Assembly (NCBI GenBank): GCA_024235215.1
Contig: JACKMU010000008.1
Location: 124,001 to 188,000, forward strand
Length of the DNA stretch: 64,000 nucleotides
DNA from: Chromatiaceae bacterium
Lineage (GTDB): Bacteria; Pseudomonadota; Gammaproteobacteria; Chromatiales; Chromatiaceae
Reading direction: 5' to 3'
Each line of letters starts with the position of its first letter. Within the stretch, counting starts at the first letter, position 1. A model generated the notes under the pieces. That model did not search any database, had not been told where the DNA came from, and saw only the letters and a list, made by a program, of their open reading frames with translations. The translations under genes were made by a program, and so were the position numbers. This document shows positions 35,340 through 44,344 of the stretch, piece by piece.

Positions 35340-37415
35340 ATGGCAAGCAACAGACTGGCAGATGCCAGCAGCCCCTATCTGCTTCAGCACGCAAACAACC
35401 CGGTGCACTGGCAGCCGTGGGACGAAGAGGCACTGACATTGGCGAAAAGAGAAGACAAGCCGATTCTGCTCTCGATAGGCTACTCCGCCTGCCACTGGTG
35501 CCATGTAATGGCACATGAATCGTTTGAAGATCAGGCGACCGCCGCACTGATGAACGAGTTTTTTGTCAATATCAAGGTGGACCGGGAGGAGCGCCCCGAC
35601 CTCGACCAGATCTATCAGTCAGCCCACCAGCTGCTCGCACAGCGGCCTGGAGGGTGGCCGCTGACCCTGTTTTTGACACCAGGCGACCAGACGCCGTTTT
35701 TTGCCGGCACCTACTTTCCGCGTGAGGCACGTCACGGATTGCCGTCCTTCACGCAGCTGCTGAGGAGCATCACCAGCGCCTATTTACAGCAGCGGGCGCA
35801 AATCATGGAGCAGAACCAGACGCTGCAGCAGGCGCTGGCGACGCTCAATCCACAGCAGAGCAGTGCCGATCAGCAACTCAATGCCCAGCCGATAGAGGGC
35901 GCCTATCGTCAACTACTGGAACATTTCGATGAACTGCATGGTGGTTTCGGAAAGGCGCCCAAATTTCCCCATCCAGCCAGCCTGGTGCGCCTGCTCCGCC
36001 ACTGGTCACTGAAACAGATTGCTGGCAGATCCTCCCCACGTACCCTGCATCTGGTCGACCACACCCTGACCCGAATGGCATTGGGGGGTGTCAACGACCA
36101 GCTTGGCGGTGGTCTCTACCGCTATTCCACCGATGATGCCTGGATGATCCCACATTTTGAAAAGATGCTCTACGACAACGGTCCGCTACTGGGTCTTTAT
36201 GCGGATCTTTGGCAGACCACGCGAAAATCGCTGTTTCGGGAGACGGCCCAGCGGACCGCTGAATGGGTGATGCGGGAGATGCAGTCGCCTGCGGGTGGTT
36301 ACTACTCGTCGCTGGATGCCGATAGCGAGGGTGGGGAAGGGAGCTTCTACCTCTGGTCCACCGATCAGGTCCGGGTACTGCTGAACGATGCGGAGTACCG
36401 CCATCTGGCCCGCTTTTATGGGCTCGACCGTGCACCCAATTTCGAGGGGCGCTGGCATCTGCACGGCTTCACCTCCATCGCCGATCTCAACCAGGCGTTC
36501 AACACCACTGGTACAGAGGCAAGAGCACTGCTCGACTCCGCCCGGGAAAAGCTGTTCAGTGCGCGCGCCTCGCGTATCCGCCCCGATCGGGACGAGAAGA
36601 TCCTTACCTCCTGGAATGCGCTGATGATCAAGGGCATGGCCAGAGCGGGCCGACTGCTGGCACGCGAGGATTTCATCGGATCTGCGGATCAGGCTTTATG
36701 TTTCATCCGCAGAGAACTCTGGGTCAATGAGCGACTGCTGGCAAGCCATGCGGGTGGCCAGTCACATCTACCGGCCTATCTGGATGACTACGCCTTCCTG
36801 ATCGACGCCATACTGGAACTGCTGCAGACACGCTGGAACAGAGACGATCTGAACTTTGCCATCCGCCTGGCGGAGGCACTGCTGCACCATTTTTACGATC
36901 CGGAAGCGGGTGGGTTCTTCTTTACCGCTGATGACCACGAACAGCTGATCCACCGCCCCAAGCCGTTCACTGACAACGCGACACCATCCGGCAACGGCAT
37001 CGCCGCCAGCGTACTCGTCCGCCTTGGCCACCTGCTGGGAGAGGGGCGTTATCTGAGCGCCGCGGAGCGCACACTGCAAACTGCCTGGGCCAGGATGATA
37101 CAGCTCCCCTCCGCCCACTGCACATTGCTGGACGCGCTGGAAGAGATCATCTATCCCAGTGAGATCATCGTGATCCGGGGTGCCGCTGCGCATCTGGATC
37201 GGTGGCGACAGCGTGCATCTGCCTATTACGCACCGCAGCGCTACACCCTGGCTGTTCCCGCTGAAGAGAGTCAGCTGCCTGGTCTGCTCGCCACACGCAC
37301 CGCGGCTGCCAGCCCACTCGCTTACATCTGTCGCGGAGAATACTGTGAGTGTCCGTTCGCTGATTTCTCGCAATTTGACCGGCGCCTGTCGGAAAGCGAA
37401 TGCCGCCTCCCCTGA
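35340..37415 (+). CDS. YyaL/SSP411-type thioredoxin-domain protein (DUF255)
   Basis: A 691-residue protein. The N-terminal DUF255 thioredoxin-like domain reads LADASSPYLLQHANNPVHW and GYSACHWCHVMAHESFED, with the CHWC pair. A large alpha/alpha-barrel resembling N-acylglucosamine 2-epimerase/cellulase folds follows, including NDQLGGGLYRYSTDDAWMIP and HFEKMLYDNGPLL. Homologues (B. subtilis YyaL, mammalian SPATA20) are widespread, but their activity is not established. It appears monocistronic, 119 bp after the RND permease. Confidence 0.88.
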   Translation: MASNRLADASSPYLLQHANNPVHWQPWDEEALTLAKREDKPILLSIGYSACHWCHVMAHESFEDQATAALMNEFFVNIKVDREERPDLDQIYQSAHQLLAQRPGGWPLTLFLTPGDQTPFFAGTYFPREARHGLPSFTQLLRSITSAYLQQRAQIMEQNQTLQQALATLNPQQSSADQQLNAQPIEGAYRQLLEHFDELHGGFGKAPKFPHPASLVRLLRHWSLKQIAGRSSPRTLHLVDHTLTRMALGGVNDQLGGGLYRYSTDDAWMIPHFEKMLYDNGPLLGLYADLWQTTRKSLFRETAQRTAEWVMREMQSPAGGYYSSLDADSEGGEGSFYLWSTDQVRVLLNDAEYRHLARFYGLDRAPNFEGRWHLHGFTSIADLNQAFNTTGTEARALLDSAREKLFSARASRIRPDRDEKILTSWNALMIKGMARAGRLLAREDFIGSADQALCFIRRELWVNERLLASHAGGQSHLPAYLDDYAFLIDAILELLQTRWNRDDLNFAIRLAEALLHHFYDPEAGGFFFTADDHEQLIHRPKPFTDNATPSGNGIAASVLVRLGHLLGEGRYLSAAERTLQTAWARMIQLPSAHCTLLDALEEIIYPSEIIVIRGAAAHLDRWRQRASAYYAPQRYTLAVPAEESQLPGLLATRTAAASPLAYICRGEYCECPFADFSQFDRRLSESECRLP

Positions 37416-37583
37416 CCCGACAGCCGGATTGCCCTGATTGAAGATGCCGGAAACGCTGAACGATCGCCTGATTCAGACCTGTCCAAAACCCCGCTGTCAC
37501 ATTGAGTCAGCGCTGATCCAACCCAAACCAGCTTTGGTGCTTGGATCTGTCAGAGTCTGCGACCCACCGCAACTGTTCTGGCG

Positions 37584-38039
37584 TTATTGCCTCCAGCGCT
37601 CCTCCGCGTCGGCGTCACTCTGCCTGGCGCTGACCCAGCGGTTACCCTGCCGGGTATGCTCCTTTTTCCAGAAGGGCGCGCGCGTCTTCAGATAGTCGAT
37701 GATCTGTTCGCAGGCGCGAAAAGCTTCTCCCCGATGAGTCGCCGCAACGGCGACCAGCACAATGGTATCCAGCGGTTTCAGCTCTCCCACGCGGTGAATC
37801 ACACGAACTGCACTGAGATCCCAGCGGCGCTCAGCTTCATCCACAATAAGCTGCAGCGCCTTCTCAGTCATTCCCGGATAGTGTTCCAGAAACATGCTGG
37901 AGACCTGATCGCCCTCGTTCATGTCGCGCATCAATCCGACAAAAGTAACCAGCGCACCGATTTTGGGGTTCTCCGCTCTCAGCTCATTCTGTATCTCTGC
38001 AATGTCGAATGGTTCTGTTTGGATGGTGATTTTGTTCAT
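37584..38039 (-). CDS. moaE: Molybdopterin synthase catalytic subunit
   Basis: A 151-residue enzyme subunit that, with thiocarboxylated MoaD, converts cPMP to molybdopterin. From the ATG at 38039 it begins MNKITIQTEPFDIAEIQNEL. It shows GALVTFVGLMRDMNEGD, LEHYPGMTEKALQ, VIHRVGELKPLDTIVLVAVA and the conserved lysines in APFWKKEHT. Translation can start only after the 67-bp repeat array that separates it from moaD upstream on the same strand, which is unusual because moaD and moaE are normally adjacent. Confidence 0.95.
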   Translation of the reverse strand: MNKITIQTEPFDIAEIQNELRAENPKIGALVTFVGLMRDMNEGDQVSSMFLEHYPGMTEKALQLIVDEAERRWDLSAVRVIHRVGELKPLDTIVLVAVAATHRGEAFRACEQIIDYLKTRAPFWKKEHTRQGNRWVSARQSDADAEERWRQ

Positions 38040-38078
38040 GCATGGCACCTTGGTCAGCATCTGCTTGTGTCGATCGCC

Positions 38079-38758
38079 GTTCGCCCCAAAGCCCGAGGCG
38101 GATCACTTCCCTGTGGGGCAGATCCGGCCCGACATCCTTGTCGGGCGTTCGCCTCAAGCCCGAGGCGGATCACTTCCCTGTGGGGCAGATCCGGCCCGAC
38201 ATCCTTGTCGGGCGTTCGCCTCAAGCCCGAGGCGGATCACTTCCCTGTGGGGCAGATCCGGCCCGACATCCTTGTCGGGCGTTCGCCTCAAGCCCGAGGC
38301 GGATCACTTCCCTGTGGGGCAGATCCGGCCCGACATCCTTGTCGGGCGTTCGCCTCAAGCCCGAGGCGGATCACTTCCCTGTGGGGCAGATCCGGCCCGA
38401 CATCCTTGTCGGGCGTTCGCCTGCCTCAAGCCCGAGGCGGATCACTTCCCTGTGGGGCAGATCCGGCCCGACATCCTTGTCGGGCGTTCGCCTCAAGCCC
38501 GAGGCGGATCACTTCCCTGTGGGGCAGATCCGGCCCGACATCCTTGTCGGGCGTTCGCCTCAAGCCCGAGGCGGATCACTTCCCTGTGGGGCAGATCCGG
38601 CCCGACATCCTTGTCGGGCGTTCGCCCTATAAATTGCTCCACAGGAGCAATTTCCGGCCCGACATCCTTGTCGGGCGTTCGCCTCAAGCCCGAGGCGGAT
38701 CACCCCTGGGGCAGATCCGGCCCGACTATAAATTGCTCCACAGGAGCAATTTATAGGG
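38079..38758. repeat. Array of nine 67-bp hairpin-rich tandem repeats
   Basis: Eight full copies of a 67-bp unit and a ninth partial copy. The internal GATCACTTCC occurs at 38101, 38168, 38235, 38302, 38369, 38440, 38507 and 38574, so the period is 67 except for one 71-bp step caused by an extra GCCT. Copies are essentially identical. Each unit contains three inverted repeats: CGCCTC/GAGGCG, CGGATC/GATCCG and GCCCGACA-TCCT-TGTCGGGC. Because 67 is not a multiple of 3, all frames stay open for long runs, creating spurious ORFs. The array fills the whole gap between moaD and moaE and ends 2 bases from the moaD stop codon. It resembles REP/BIME-type elements rather than CRISPR, since there are no variable spacers. 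Confidence 0.95.
38726..38756. repeat. Perfect 14-bp stem hairpin ending the array
   Basis: CTATAAATTGCTCC and GGAGCAATTTATAG flank the 3-base loop ACA. A truncated copy with 10-bp arms sits at 38631-38653. It is unrelated in sequence to the 67-bp unit, into which both copies appear inserted. Located 4 bases from the moaD stop on the transcribed (minus) strand, it could stabilise or attenuate the moaD-moaE mRNA. There is no T-run, so it is not a standard terminator. Confidence 0.8.
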
Positions 38759-38759
38759 C

Positions 38760-39005
38760 TCACCCCCCGGTAACAGGAGGAAAGAATGCGACTTCATCGC
38801 CATCGGTGAGCGGAGTATCCAAACCAGCCATCTCCTGATTGACCGACATCAATATCAATTGATCGCCGCCAAAAACCTCACTCCACACACCTCCGCGTGC
38901 TTGCAGCTGCGCGACCAGAGATTGCAAATCCGGTACCGCCTCCATTGATTCGCCATCACACTTCAACTCTTCCCTCAGACGAGCGAAAAAAAGTAACCTG
39001 ATCAT
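38760..39005 (-). CDS. moaD: Molybdopterin synthase sulfur carrier subunit
   Basis: An 81-residue ubiquitin-fold protein ending in the required Gly-Gly (PPVTGG). Its C-terminus is adenylated and thiocarboxylated to donate sulfur to MoaE. The N-terminus IRLLFFARLREELKC and the segment VNQEMAGLDTPLTDGDEVAFF are family-typical. It overlaps the moeA stop by 4 bp and so is translationally coupled to it. The repeat array begins immediately after its stop codon. Confidence 0.93.
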   Translation of the reverse strand: MIRLLFFARLREELKCDGESMEAVPDLQSLVAQLQARGGVWSEVFGGDQLILMSVNQEMAGLDTPLTDGDEVAFFPPVTGG

Positions 39006-40249
39006 CGCAGTAACTCACTGAAAGGCAGAAAACGCACAACATCGCCCCTGGATAAGAGGCGCCCCTCAGGTAGCACCGCCAGACCATTCGCCCAAGCCAA
39101 TGAATTGAGCACACCGGAGGAGCGGCTGGGAAATATCGACACCCACGCCTCCCCCTGTTCATCCAGTTCCATGCGTGCCCGGGCGAATTCCCGCCGCTTG
39201 TCCGGACGGGTCCAGTCACAATTGATCTTGGCGGTGACAGCGCGCGGTGCCAATGACCCGGTCACACCCTGCATCCTGAGAATGAACGGACGCGCAAACA
39301 GGCAGTAAGTGACAAACAGGGAGACCGGGTTGCCTGGCGTGCCGATGAACGGCACCTTTCCAATATGCCCAAACGCCAGTGGCTTGCCCGGGCGAATCGC
39401 GATCTTCCAGAGATCAAGGTGGCCAAGCGTCTCCACCGCCGGTTTGATGTGGTCCTCCTCACCGACCGAGACCCCACCCGAGGTCATGATCAGATCGGAG
39501 TGCTCGGCCGCGCTGCGCAACGCATCGCAGGTAGCCTGATAGGTATCTTTGACGATCCCCAGATCAACCACTTCGCAGCCGATTTGCTCGAGCAGACCCG
39601 CCAGCGTGAAAACGTTGGAGTTGTAGATCTGCCCTGGAGCGAGTGGGCGCCCTGGCATGATCAGCTCGTCACCGGAAGAGAATATTGCCACTTTCAGGCG
39701 TCGGTAGACTCTGAGCCATGCCACTCCAACCGAGGCCAGCAGTCCCAATTGTTGCGGTTCCAGACGGATTCCGGGGCCCAACACCTCCTCGCCCTCCCGG
39801 GTATCCTCACCTGCACGCCGGATATTGGCTCCGACAGGTGGCAACTGTTTGATCACAACGCGCTCGCCATGCAGTTCACACTGCTCCTGAATGACGACGG
39901 TATCGGCATTCTCCGGTATCGGCGCACCGGTAAAGATACGCGCAGCGGTGCCTGCAGCAAGCGGCGCCCCTTGGACACCAGCAGGTATACGCTGAGAGAC
40001 CGGCAGACTCATGTGCTCCGGACCCAAATCGGCACGGTTGACCGCATAACCGTCCATCGCGCTGTTATCCCAAGGGGGCATGGTCACACCACTCGACACC
40101 GCTTCAGCCAACACCCGACCCAAACCATCCGACAACGCCACAACTTCGCTCTGCTCCACCCTTCTGGCATGTGAAAGAAGCAGTTCCAGCGCGCCTTCGA
40201 ACGGCATCAACTCCACCGTTTCGTGGGTCGAACAGTCACATTCACTCAT
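39002..40249 (-). CDS. moeA: Molybdopterin molybdenumtransferase
   Basis: A 415-residue enzyme that inserts molybdate into adenylated molybdopterin. Family blocks include MPPWDNSAMDGYAVNRADL, ARIFTGAPIPENADTVVIQE, AGEDTREGEEVL, SSGDELIMPGRPLAPGQIYN and MTSGGVSVGEEDH. The C-terminal GTPGNPVSLFVTYCLFARPF is also conserved. It lies 70 bp after moaB on the same strand and overlaps moaD, forming a moaB-moeA-moaD-(repeats)-moaE operon. Confidence 0.95.
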   Translation of the reverse strand: MSECDCSTHETVELMPFEGALELLLSHARRVEQSEVVALSDGLGRVLAEAVSSGVTMPPWDNSAMDGYAVNRADLGPEHMSLPVSQRIPAGVQGAPLAAGTAARIFTGAPIPENADTVVIQEQCELHGERVVIKQLPPVGANIRRAGEDTREGEEVLGPGIRLEPQQLGLLASVGVAWLRVYRRLKVAIFSSGDELIMPGRPLAPGQIYNSNVFTLAGLLEQIGCEVVDLGIVKDTYQATCDALRSAAEHSDLIMTSGGVSVGEEDHIKPAVETLGHLDLWKIAIRPGKPLAFGHIGKVPFIGTPGNPVSLFVTYCLFARPFILRMQGVTGSLAPRAVTAKINCDWTRPDKRREFARARMELDEQGEAWVSIFPSRSSGVLNSLAWANGLAVLPEGRLLSRGDVVRFLPFSELLR

Positions 40250-40319
40250 AAGATCACTCTCCAGCAGGCTGCTGTAACGCCCCCGTTGCCAGGTGCACTC
40301 TGATGATGAGACGGATTTG

Positions 40320-40838
40320 TCAGGCGCGGAACATCTGCGCGAAATTACACGGCCGTGTACGATGATCGAGCTGCGGCTGCAGTATCTTGCTCCAGCCGGT
40401 TCGACAGGCTCCGGTCGATCCAGGCAGACAGAATATCAGGGTCTGGTTGGTCAGTCCGGCGATTGCCCGCGATTGTATCGCCGAGGCACCGATCTCCTCC
40501 ATGGAGATGGCCCGAAACAGCTCGCCAAACCCCTCGATCGGCTTATCCAGCAGCGGCATTACCGCTTCAGGAGTGCTGTCTCGTCCCGCGATACCGGTTC
40601 CACCGGTGCTGATGATCACATGCACTTCGGGATCCGCAATCCAACGCGAAAAAACTGCCCGCATCTGATAGACATCATCCTTGACAATCACCTTCTCCAT
40701 CAGACGGTGACCCGCCTCCACAACCCCCTGCTGGAGTACTCCGCCCGATTTGTCGGTCTCTGCCGTCCGTGTATCGGAGACAGTCAACACCGCAATATTG
40801 AGTGGTACGAAACCACTGTCGTCATAATGTCCTGTCAT
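40320..40838 (-). CDS. moaB: Molybdenum cofactor biosynthesis protein B
   Basis: A 172-residue MoaB/MogA-fold protein that adenylates molybdopterin or has a related role in cofactor synthesis. Motifs are LNIAVLTVSDTRTAETDKSG, VHVIISTGGTGIAGRDSTPE and the C-terminal LIFCLPGSTGACRTGWSKIL. These match MoaB of E. coli (about 170 residues). It is the first gene of the leftward Moco operon. The 217 bases upstream, to the PfkB kinase gene, show no RNA gene or strong promoter that I can name. Confidence 0.93.
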   Translation of the reverse strand: MTGHYDDSGFVPLNIAVLTVSDTRTAETDKSGGVLQQGVVEAGHRLMEKVIVKDDVYQMRAVFSRWIADPEVHVIISTGGTGIAGRDSTPEAVMPLLDKPIEGFGELFRAISMEEIGASAIQSRAIAGLTNQTLIFCLPGSTGACRTGWSKILQPQLDHRTRPCNFAQMFRA

Positions 40839-41055
40839 ATCTGCCTCTGAGCTTTTGAAAAACCCCTGAATAAAGGCGCTGAAAATCGGTCAACACTGGC
40901 TGCAACCGAATCTTAAACCCACGCTACCAGCCCTAACCCCGTATCGGGAAACCGGAGGTGTGCAGCGCCTCCCAGCGTAACAGTGCACTGCGGCCAGTGC
41001 CATAAAGAGGAAAGGCTGCACAGACGCAAAGCCGACCCTATCAGCACGCTGCGGG

Positions 41056-41991
41056 TCAGGCGAAGGTAAAACCGAAGGAGCGTCTGAATCTGGCGTGAAA
41101 CTCATCCAGGTCGAAGCGGTGATTCTGGGTGCCAGCCTGCTCGATCTTGATAGCGCCCATCAGTGCGGCAATGCGCCCGGTCACCTCCCAATCCATTCCA
41201 TGCATCAATCCGTAGAGCAACCCGGCACGGTAGGCATCACCACAACCGGTCGGATCCACCAGAGAGATCGTAGGCGCCACCGGTATCCGATACTCCCGTT
41301 GCGCCGTATAGATCACGGAGCCATCCCCACCGCGGGTGACTATCACGCCCTGCACCATCTCGGTCAGCGCCTGGGGAGAGCGCCCGGTACGCTCCTCCAT
41401 CAGCTTGGCTTCATAGTCGTTGAAGGCGAGCCAGCTGGCCTGCTCGGCAAACCGCAGCAGATCCTCCCCATCGAACATCGGCATGCCCTGACCCGGATCG
41501 AAAATAAAGGGTATACCAGCCTCGGCGAACTGCCTCGCATGCTCGATCATCCCCTGGCGACCATCCGGAGAAACCAGCCCGAGTGTGCAGCCGGAAGCTT
41601 CGTGTATGCTGTTGAGATGGGCATGGTTCATCGCACCAGGATGAAACGCGGTGATCTGATTGTCGTCCTGATCCGTGGTGATATAAGCTTGCGCGGTGTA
41701 TTCGCCATCAATTACCCGGAGATGATCCCGGCTGACACCGCACTCATCCATCCACCGGGCATAAGGTTCGAAATCGGTGCCCACCGTTCCCATTGGCTTC
41801 CCTTCACCGCCCAGGAGCTTCAGGTTGTAGGCGATATTACCGGCACAACCGCCGAACTCTCGACGCAGTTCCGGCACCAGAAACGCAACGTTCAGGATAT
41901 GTACCTGTTCCGGCAGAATATGGTTCTTGAACTGGTCATGAAACACCATGATGGTGTCATAGGCAAAGGATCCACAGATCAGGGCCGACAT
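41056..41991 (-). CDS. PfkB-family carbohydrate/nucleoside kinase
   Basis: A 311-residue ribokinase-fold kinase. The N-terminal signature is FGGCAGNIAYNLKLLGGEGK and the catalytic-base/anion-hole motif is VDPTGCGDAYRAGLLYGL. The sequence resembles proteobacterial proteins annotated as adenosine-kinase-like, but the substrate (adenosine, ribose, fructose or other) cannot be fixed from sequence. It is preceded by a minus-strand signalling gene and followed by the Moco operon, neither related in function. Confidence 0.85.
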   Translation of the reverse strand: MSALICGSFAYDTIMVFHDQFKNHILPEQVHILNVAFLVPELRREFGGCAGNIAYNLKLLGGEGKPMGTVGTDFEPYARWMDECGVSRDHLRVIDGEYTAQAYITTDQDDNQITAFHPGAMNHAHLNSIHEASGCTLGLVSPDGRQGMIEHARQFAEAGIPFIFDPGQGMPMFDGEDLLRFAEQASWLAFNDYEAKLMEERTGRSPQALTEMVQGVIVTRGGDGSVIYTAQREYRIPVAPTISLVDPTGCGDAYRAGLLYGLMHGMDWEVTGRIAALMGAIKIEQAGTQNHRFDLDEFHARFRRSFGFTFA

Positions 41992-42070
41992 CTCTATTCC
42001 ACAATGGGTTGCTGAATGGAGTGGATTCTACACCAATACCACAGACGCTGCCCCGTACCACGATGTCACT

Positions 42071-44275
42071 CTACTGATTTCTCAGCAGCGCTCTGATCTC
42101 CTCCGGAGGTGCCGGACGGCCGAGATAGAAACCCTGCGCTTTGCCGCAGTCGAGGCGTTGCAGATACTCGACCTGAGCCTTACGCTCGACACCCTCGACC
42201 ACCACCTCCAGATTGAGTTCGCGTGCCATCGCCAGTACCGCGGTAACGATCGAACTGCGATCTTTTGGGGCCTGGATACCGGAGATGAATGAGCGGTCGA
42301 TCTTCAACGCATGCAGCGGCAGTGAATGAAGATAACTCAGTGATGAATAACCTATGCCAAAATCATCCACCGCAACCCGTACCCCATTCACGGCGAGCTG
42401 TTGAAATTTACTGACCGCTTGATCCATATCCTGCATCAGAATATTTTCGGTAATTTCGAGCTCCAGCTGACTGCCGGCAACACCATGTTTGGCCAATGTA
42501 TCCAGCACGGTGCGTTCGAACTCGGGCTGCACCAGTTGCGCTGCTGAGATATTGACCCCGATCTGCACATTTCCAACTCCCTGCAGTTGCCAGGATTTCA
42601 ACTCCCGACAGGCGCTGTCCAGCACCCAGTTACCGATCTCGACGATCAGGCCGGTCTCTTCTGACAATGGGATAAACTGATCCGGCAATAGCAGTCCCCG
42701 TTCCGGATGATTCCAGCGGATCAGCGCCTCCAGACCACAGATGCGCTGCTCCAGGATATTGACCTGCGGCTGATAGAAGAGTTCGAATTCCCGCCGCTCC
42801 AGCGCTTTGCGAATACCGTTTTCCAGCGACAGTTGACGATGGAACACAGCTTTCATGTTATCCGCAAAAAACTCGAACCCATTCTTGCCGTGTGCCTTGA
42901 TGTGGTACATCGCCATGTCGGAGTTTTTCACCAGCATATCGATGGTTTGACCATCATCCGGAAAAATGGCGATACCGATGCTAAAACTGACAAAGACCTC
43001 GTACCCGTCCAGAATCACAGGATCTTTCAACCGATCCATTATTTTGCGGGCAACCATCGCGGCATCCTCCCGCCCGGAGATTCCCGGCACCAGCAGATTG
43101 AACTCATCGCCACCGACCCGTGCCAGCGTATCGCCATCGCGCAGACAGGAGTGCAGCCGTGACGCAACCGTCTGCAGCAGCTGGTCTCCAGCCAGATGTC
43201 CGAGCGAATCGTTGATCACCTTGAAGCGGTCCATGTCGAGAAACATCACCGCCAGCTTGGTTTTGTTTCGTTTTGCCTGAGAGATCGCCAGGTTCAGCCG
43301 GTCACGGAACAGCGACCGATTCGGCAGCTTGGTCAGCAGGTCGTGATAGAGTTGAAAATTGATCACCTCTTCAGCCCGTTTTCGTTCGCTGATATCCCTG
43401 ACCACGCCGTAGGTACCGACGAATTCCTGTTGCTGGGCCTCCTGCTGCGCGGTTGCATAAATCCCCATGGCACTCAGCTCGATGGTGATGGAACGTGACT
43501 CGAAATAACGGTAGGGCAGCGCGCTTCCTTTACACAGCAGGCGAAACTCGATGTTGTTGCTCGCACGACTCCCGGTGCGCCGCTCATCGAACACATATTT
43601 CGCCTTTTCTATGTCATCCTTGTGCACGAACCTGGAGTAGTGTTCGCCCAAAATCTCCCCCGTTTCATAACCCAGCAGCGTCTTGATGCGCTCGTTGATG
43701 AATACGAAATTGCCGTTGTTATCCAGCATATAGATGATGTCGGGAGAGTTGTTGACAATGAAGCGATAGCGGTGCTCCGAAGCTTCAAGGCAACGGTGCA
43801 TACGCCGCATCTTGCGCTCCAGTGTGCGCTTACGCAGTGTATTGTTGATGACGCGAATCAACTCTTCCGGAGCATAGGGTTTACGCAAAAAGTCCTGTGC
43901 ACCACAGCGCAACGCCTCTGTCGCGCTCTCAAACGTGGTCTCCCCGCTGACCACGATCACATCCGTGTCCGGATAGTGCTCGCTGATCTCGTGCATGACC
44001 TGATAGCCGTCGATACCGGGCATATTCAAATCGAGCAACAACAGATCTATGCCACCTGCCGACAGCAGTTCGAGAGCCTCCCTGCCACTGGCGGCAAGTT
44101 GGCACTGATGCCCGTAAGCATCCAACAGATCCCCCACGCTTGCACGCATACGGGCATCATCATCAACCACCAGTACCGTGAATCTGCTATCTTCTGTTGG
44201 CCCAGCTACCTCTCCATGGCACTCTTCGCTCAGGGGGCCGAACCTGGCACCCAACCATGATGCGGAGGTTGTCAT
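42071..44275 (-). CDS. Response regulator with PAS, GGDEF and EAL domains
   Basis: A 734-residue cytoplasmic cyclic-di-GMP signalling protein. The receiver domain (about residues 32-150) has VVDDDAR and phospho-acceptor Asp82 in LLDLNMPGIDG. A coiled segment and PAS domain (about 165-290; NNSPDIIYMLDNNGNFVFIN) follow. The GGDEF domain keeps the active motif RVGGDEFNLL, and the EAL domain keeps GLEALIRWNHP, ENILMQ, VDDFGIGYSSLSYL and EGVERKAQ. Both catalytic motifs are intact, so synthesis, hydrolysis or switching between them is possible. No membrane segment. The gene lies 69 bp downstream of the HDOD kinase on the same strand, a plausible phosphate donor. Confidence 0.93.
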   Translation of the reverse strand: MTTSASWLGARFGPLSEECHGEVAGPTEDSRFTVLVVDDDARMRASVGDLLDAYGHQCQLAASGREALELLSAGGIDLLLLDLNMPGIDGYQVMHEISEHYPDTDVIVVSGETTFESATEALRCGAQDFLRKPYAPEELIRVINNTLRKRTLERKMRRMHRCLEASEHRYRFIVNNSPDIIYMLDNNGNFVFINERIKTLLGYETGEILGEHYSRFVHKDDIEKAKYVFDERRTGSRASNNIEFRLLCKGSALPYRYFESRSITIELSAMGIYATAQQEAQQQEFVGTYGVVRDISERKRAEEVINFQLYHDLLTKLPNRSLFRDRLNLAISQAKRNKTKLAVMFLDMDRFKVINDSLGHLAGDQLLQTVASRLHSCLRDGDTLARVGGDEFNLLVPGISGREDAAMVARKIMDRLKDPVILDGYEVFVSFSIGIAIFPDDGQTIDMLVKNSDMAMYHIKAHGKNGFEFFADNMKAVFHRQLSLENGIRKALERREFELFYQPQVNILEQRICGLEALIRWNHPERGLLLPDQFIPLSEETGLIVEIGNWVLDSACRELKSWQLQGVGNVQIGVNISAAQLVQPEFERTVLDTLAKHGVAGSQLELEITENILMQDMDQAVSKFQQLAVNGVRVAVDDFGIGYSSLSYLHSLPLHALKIDRSFISGIQAPKDRSSIVTAVLAMARELNLEVVVEGVERKAQVEYLQRLDCGKAQGFYLGRPAPPEEIRALLRNQ

Positions 44276-44344
44276 CTAATCACCTTGTTTTAATTGTAGC
44301 TACCCGGTAGCCGACGCTCCTCTCAGGTACCGATTAAATTTGCA

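Noticed and set aside
38079..38758. CRISPR array
   Set aside because: All units are the same over the full 67 bp. There are no variable spacers and no cas genes in the window.
37587..38838. Long overlapping plus-strand ORFs (up to 389 codons) through the 67-bp array
   Set aside because: The repeat unit contains no stops in the relevant frames and its length is 1 modulo 3, so every frame is open. The predicted proteins are just three-phase translations of the repeat fused to antisense of moaE.
40839..41055. Possible small RNA or ORF between moaB and the PfkB kinase
   Set aside because: Only a short minus-strand frame overlapping the kinase 3' end is present, with no hairpin or promoter motif strong enough to report.
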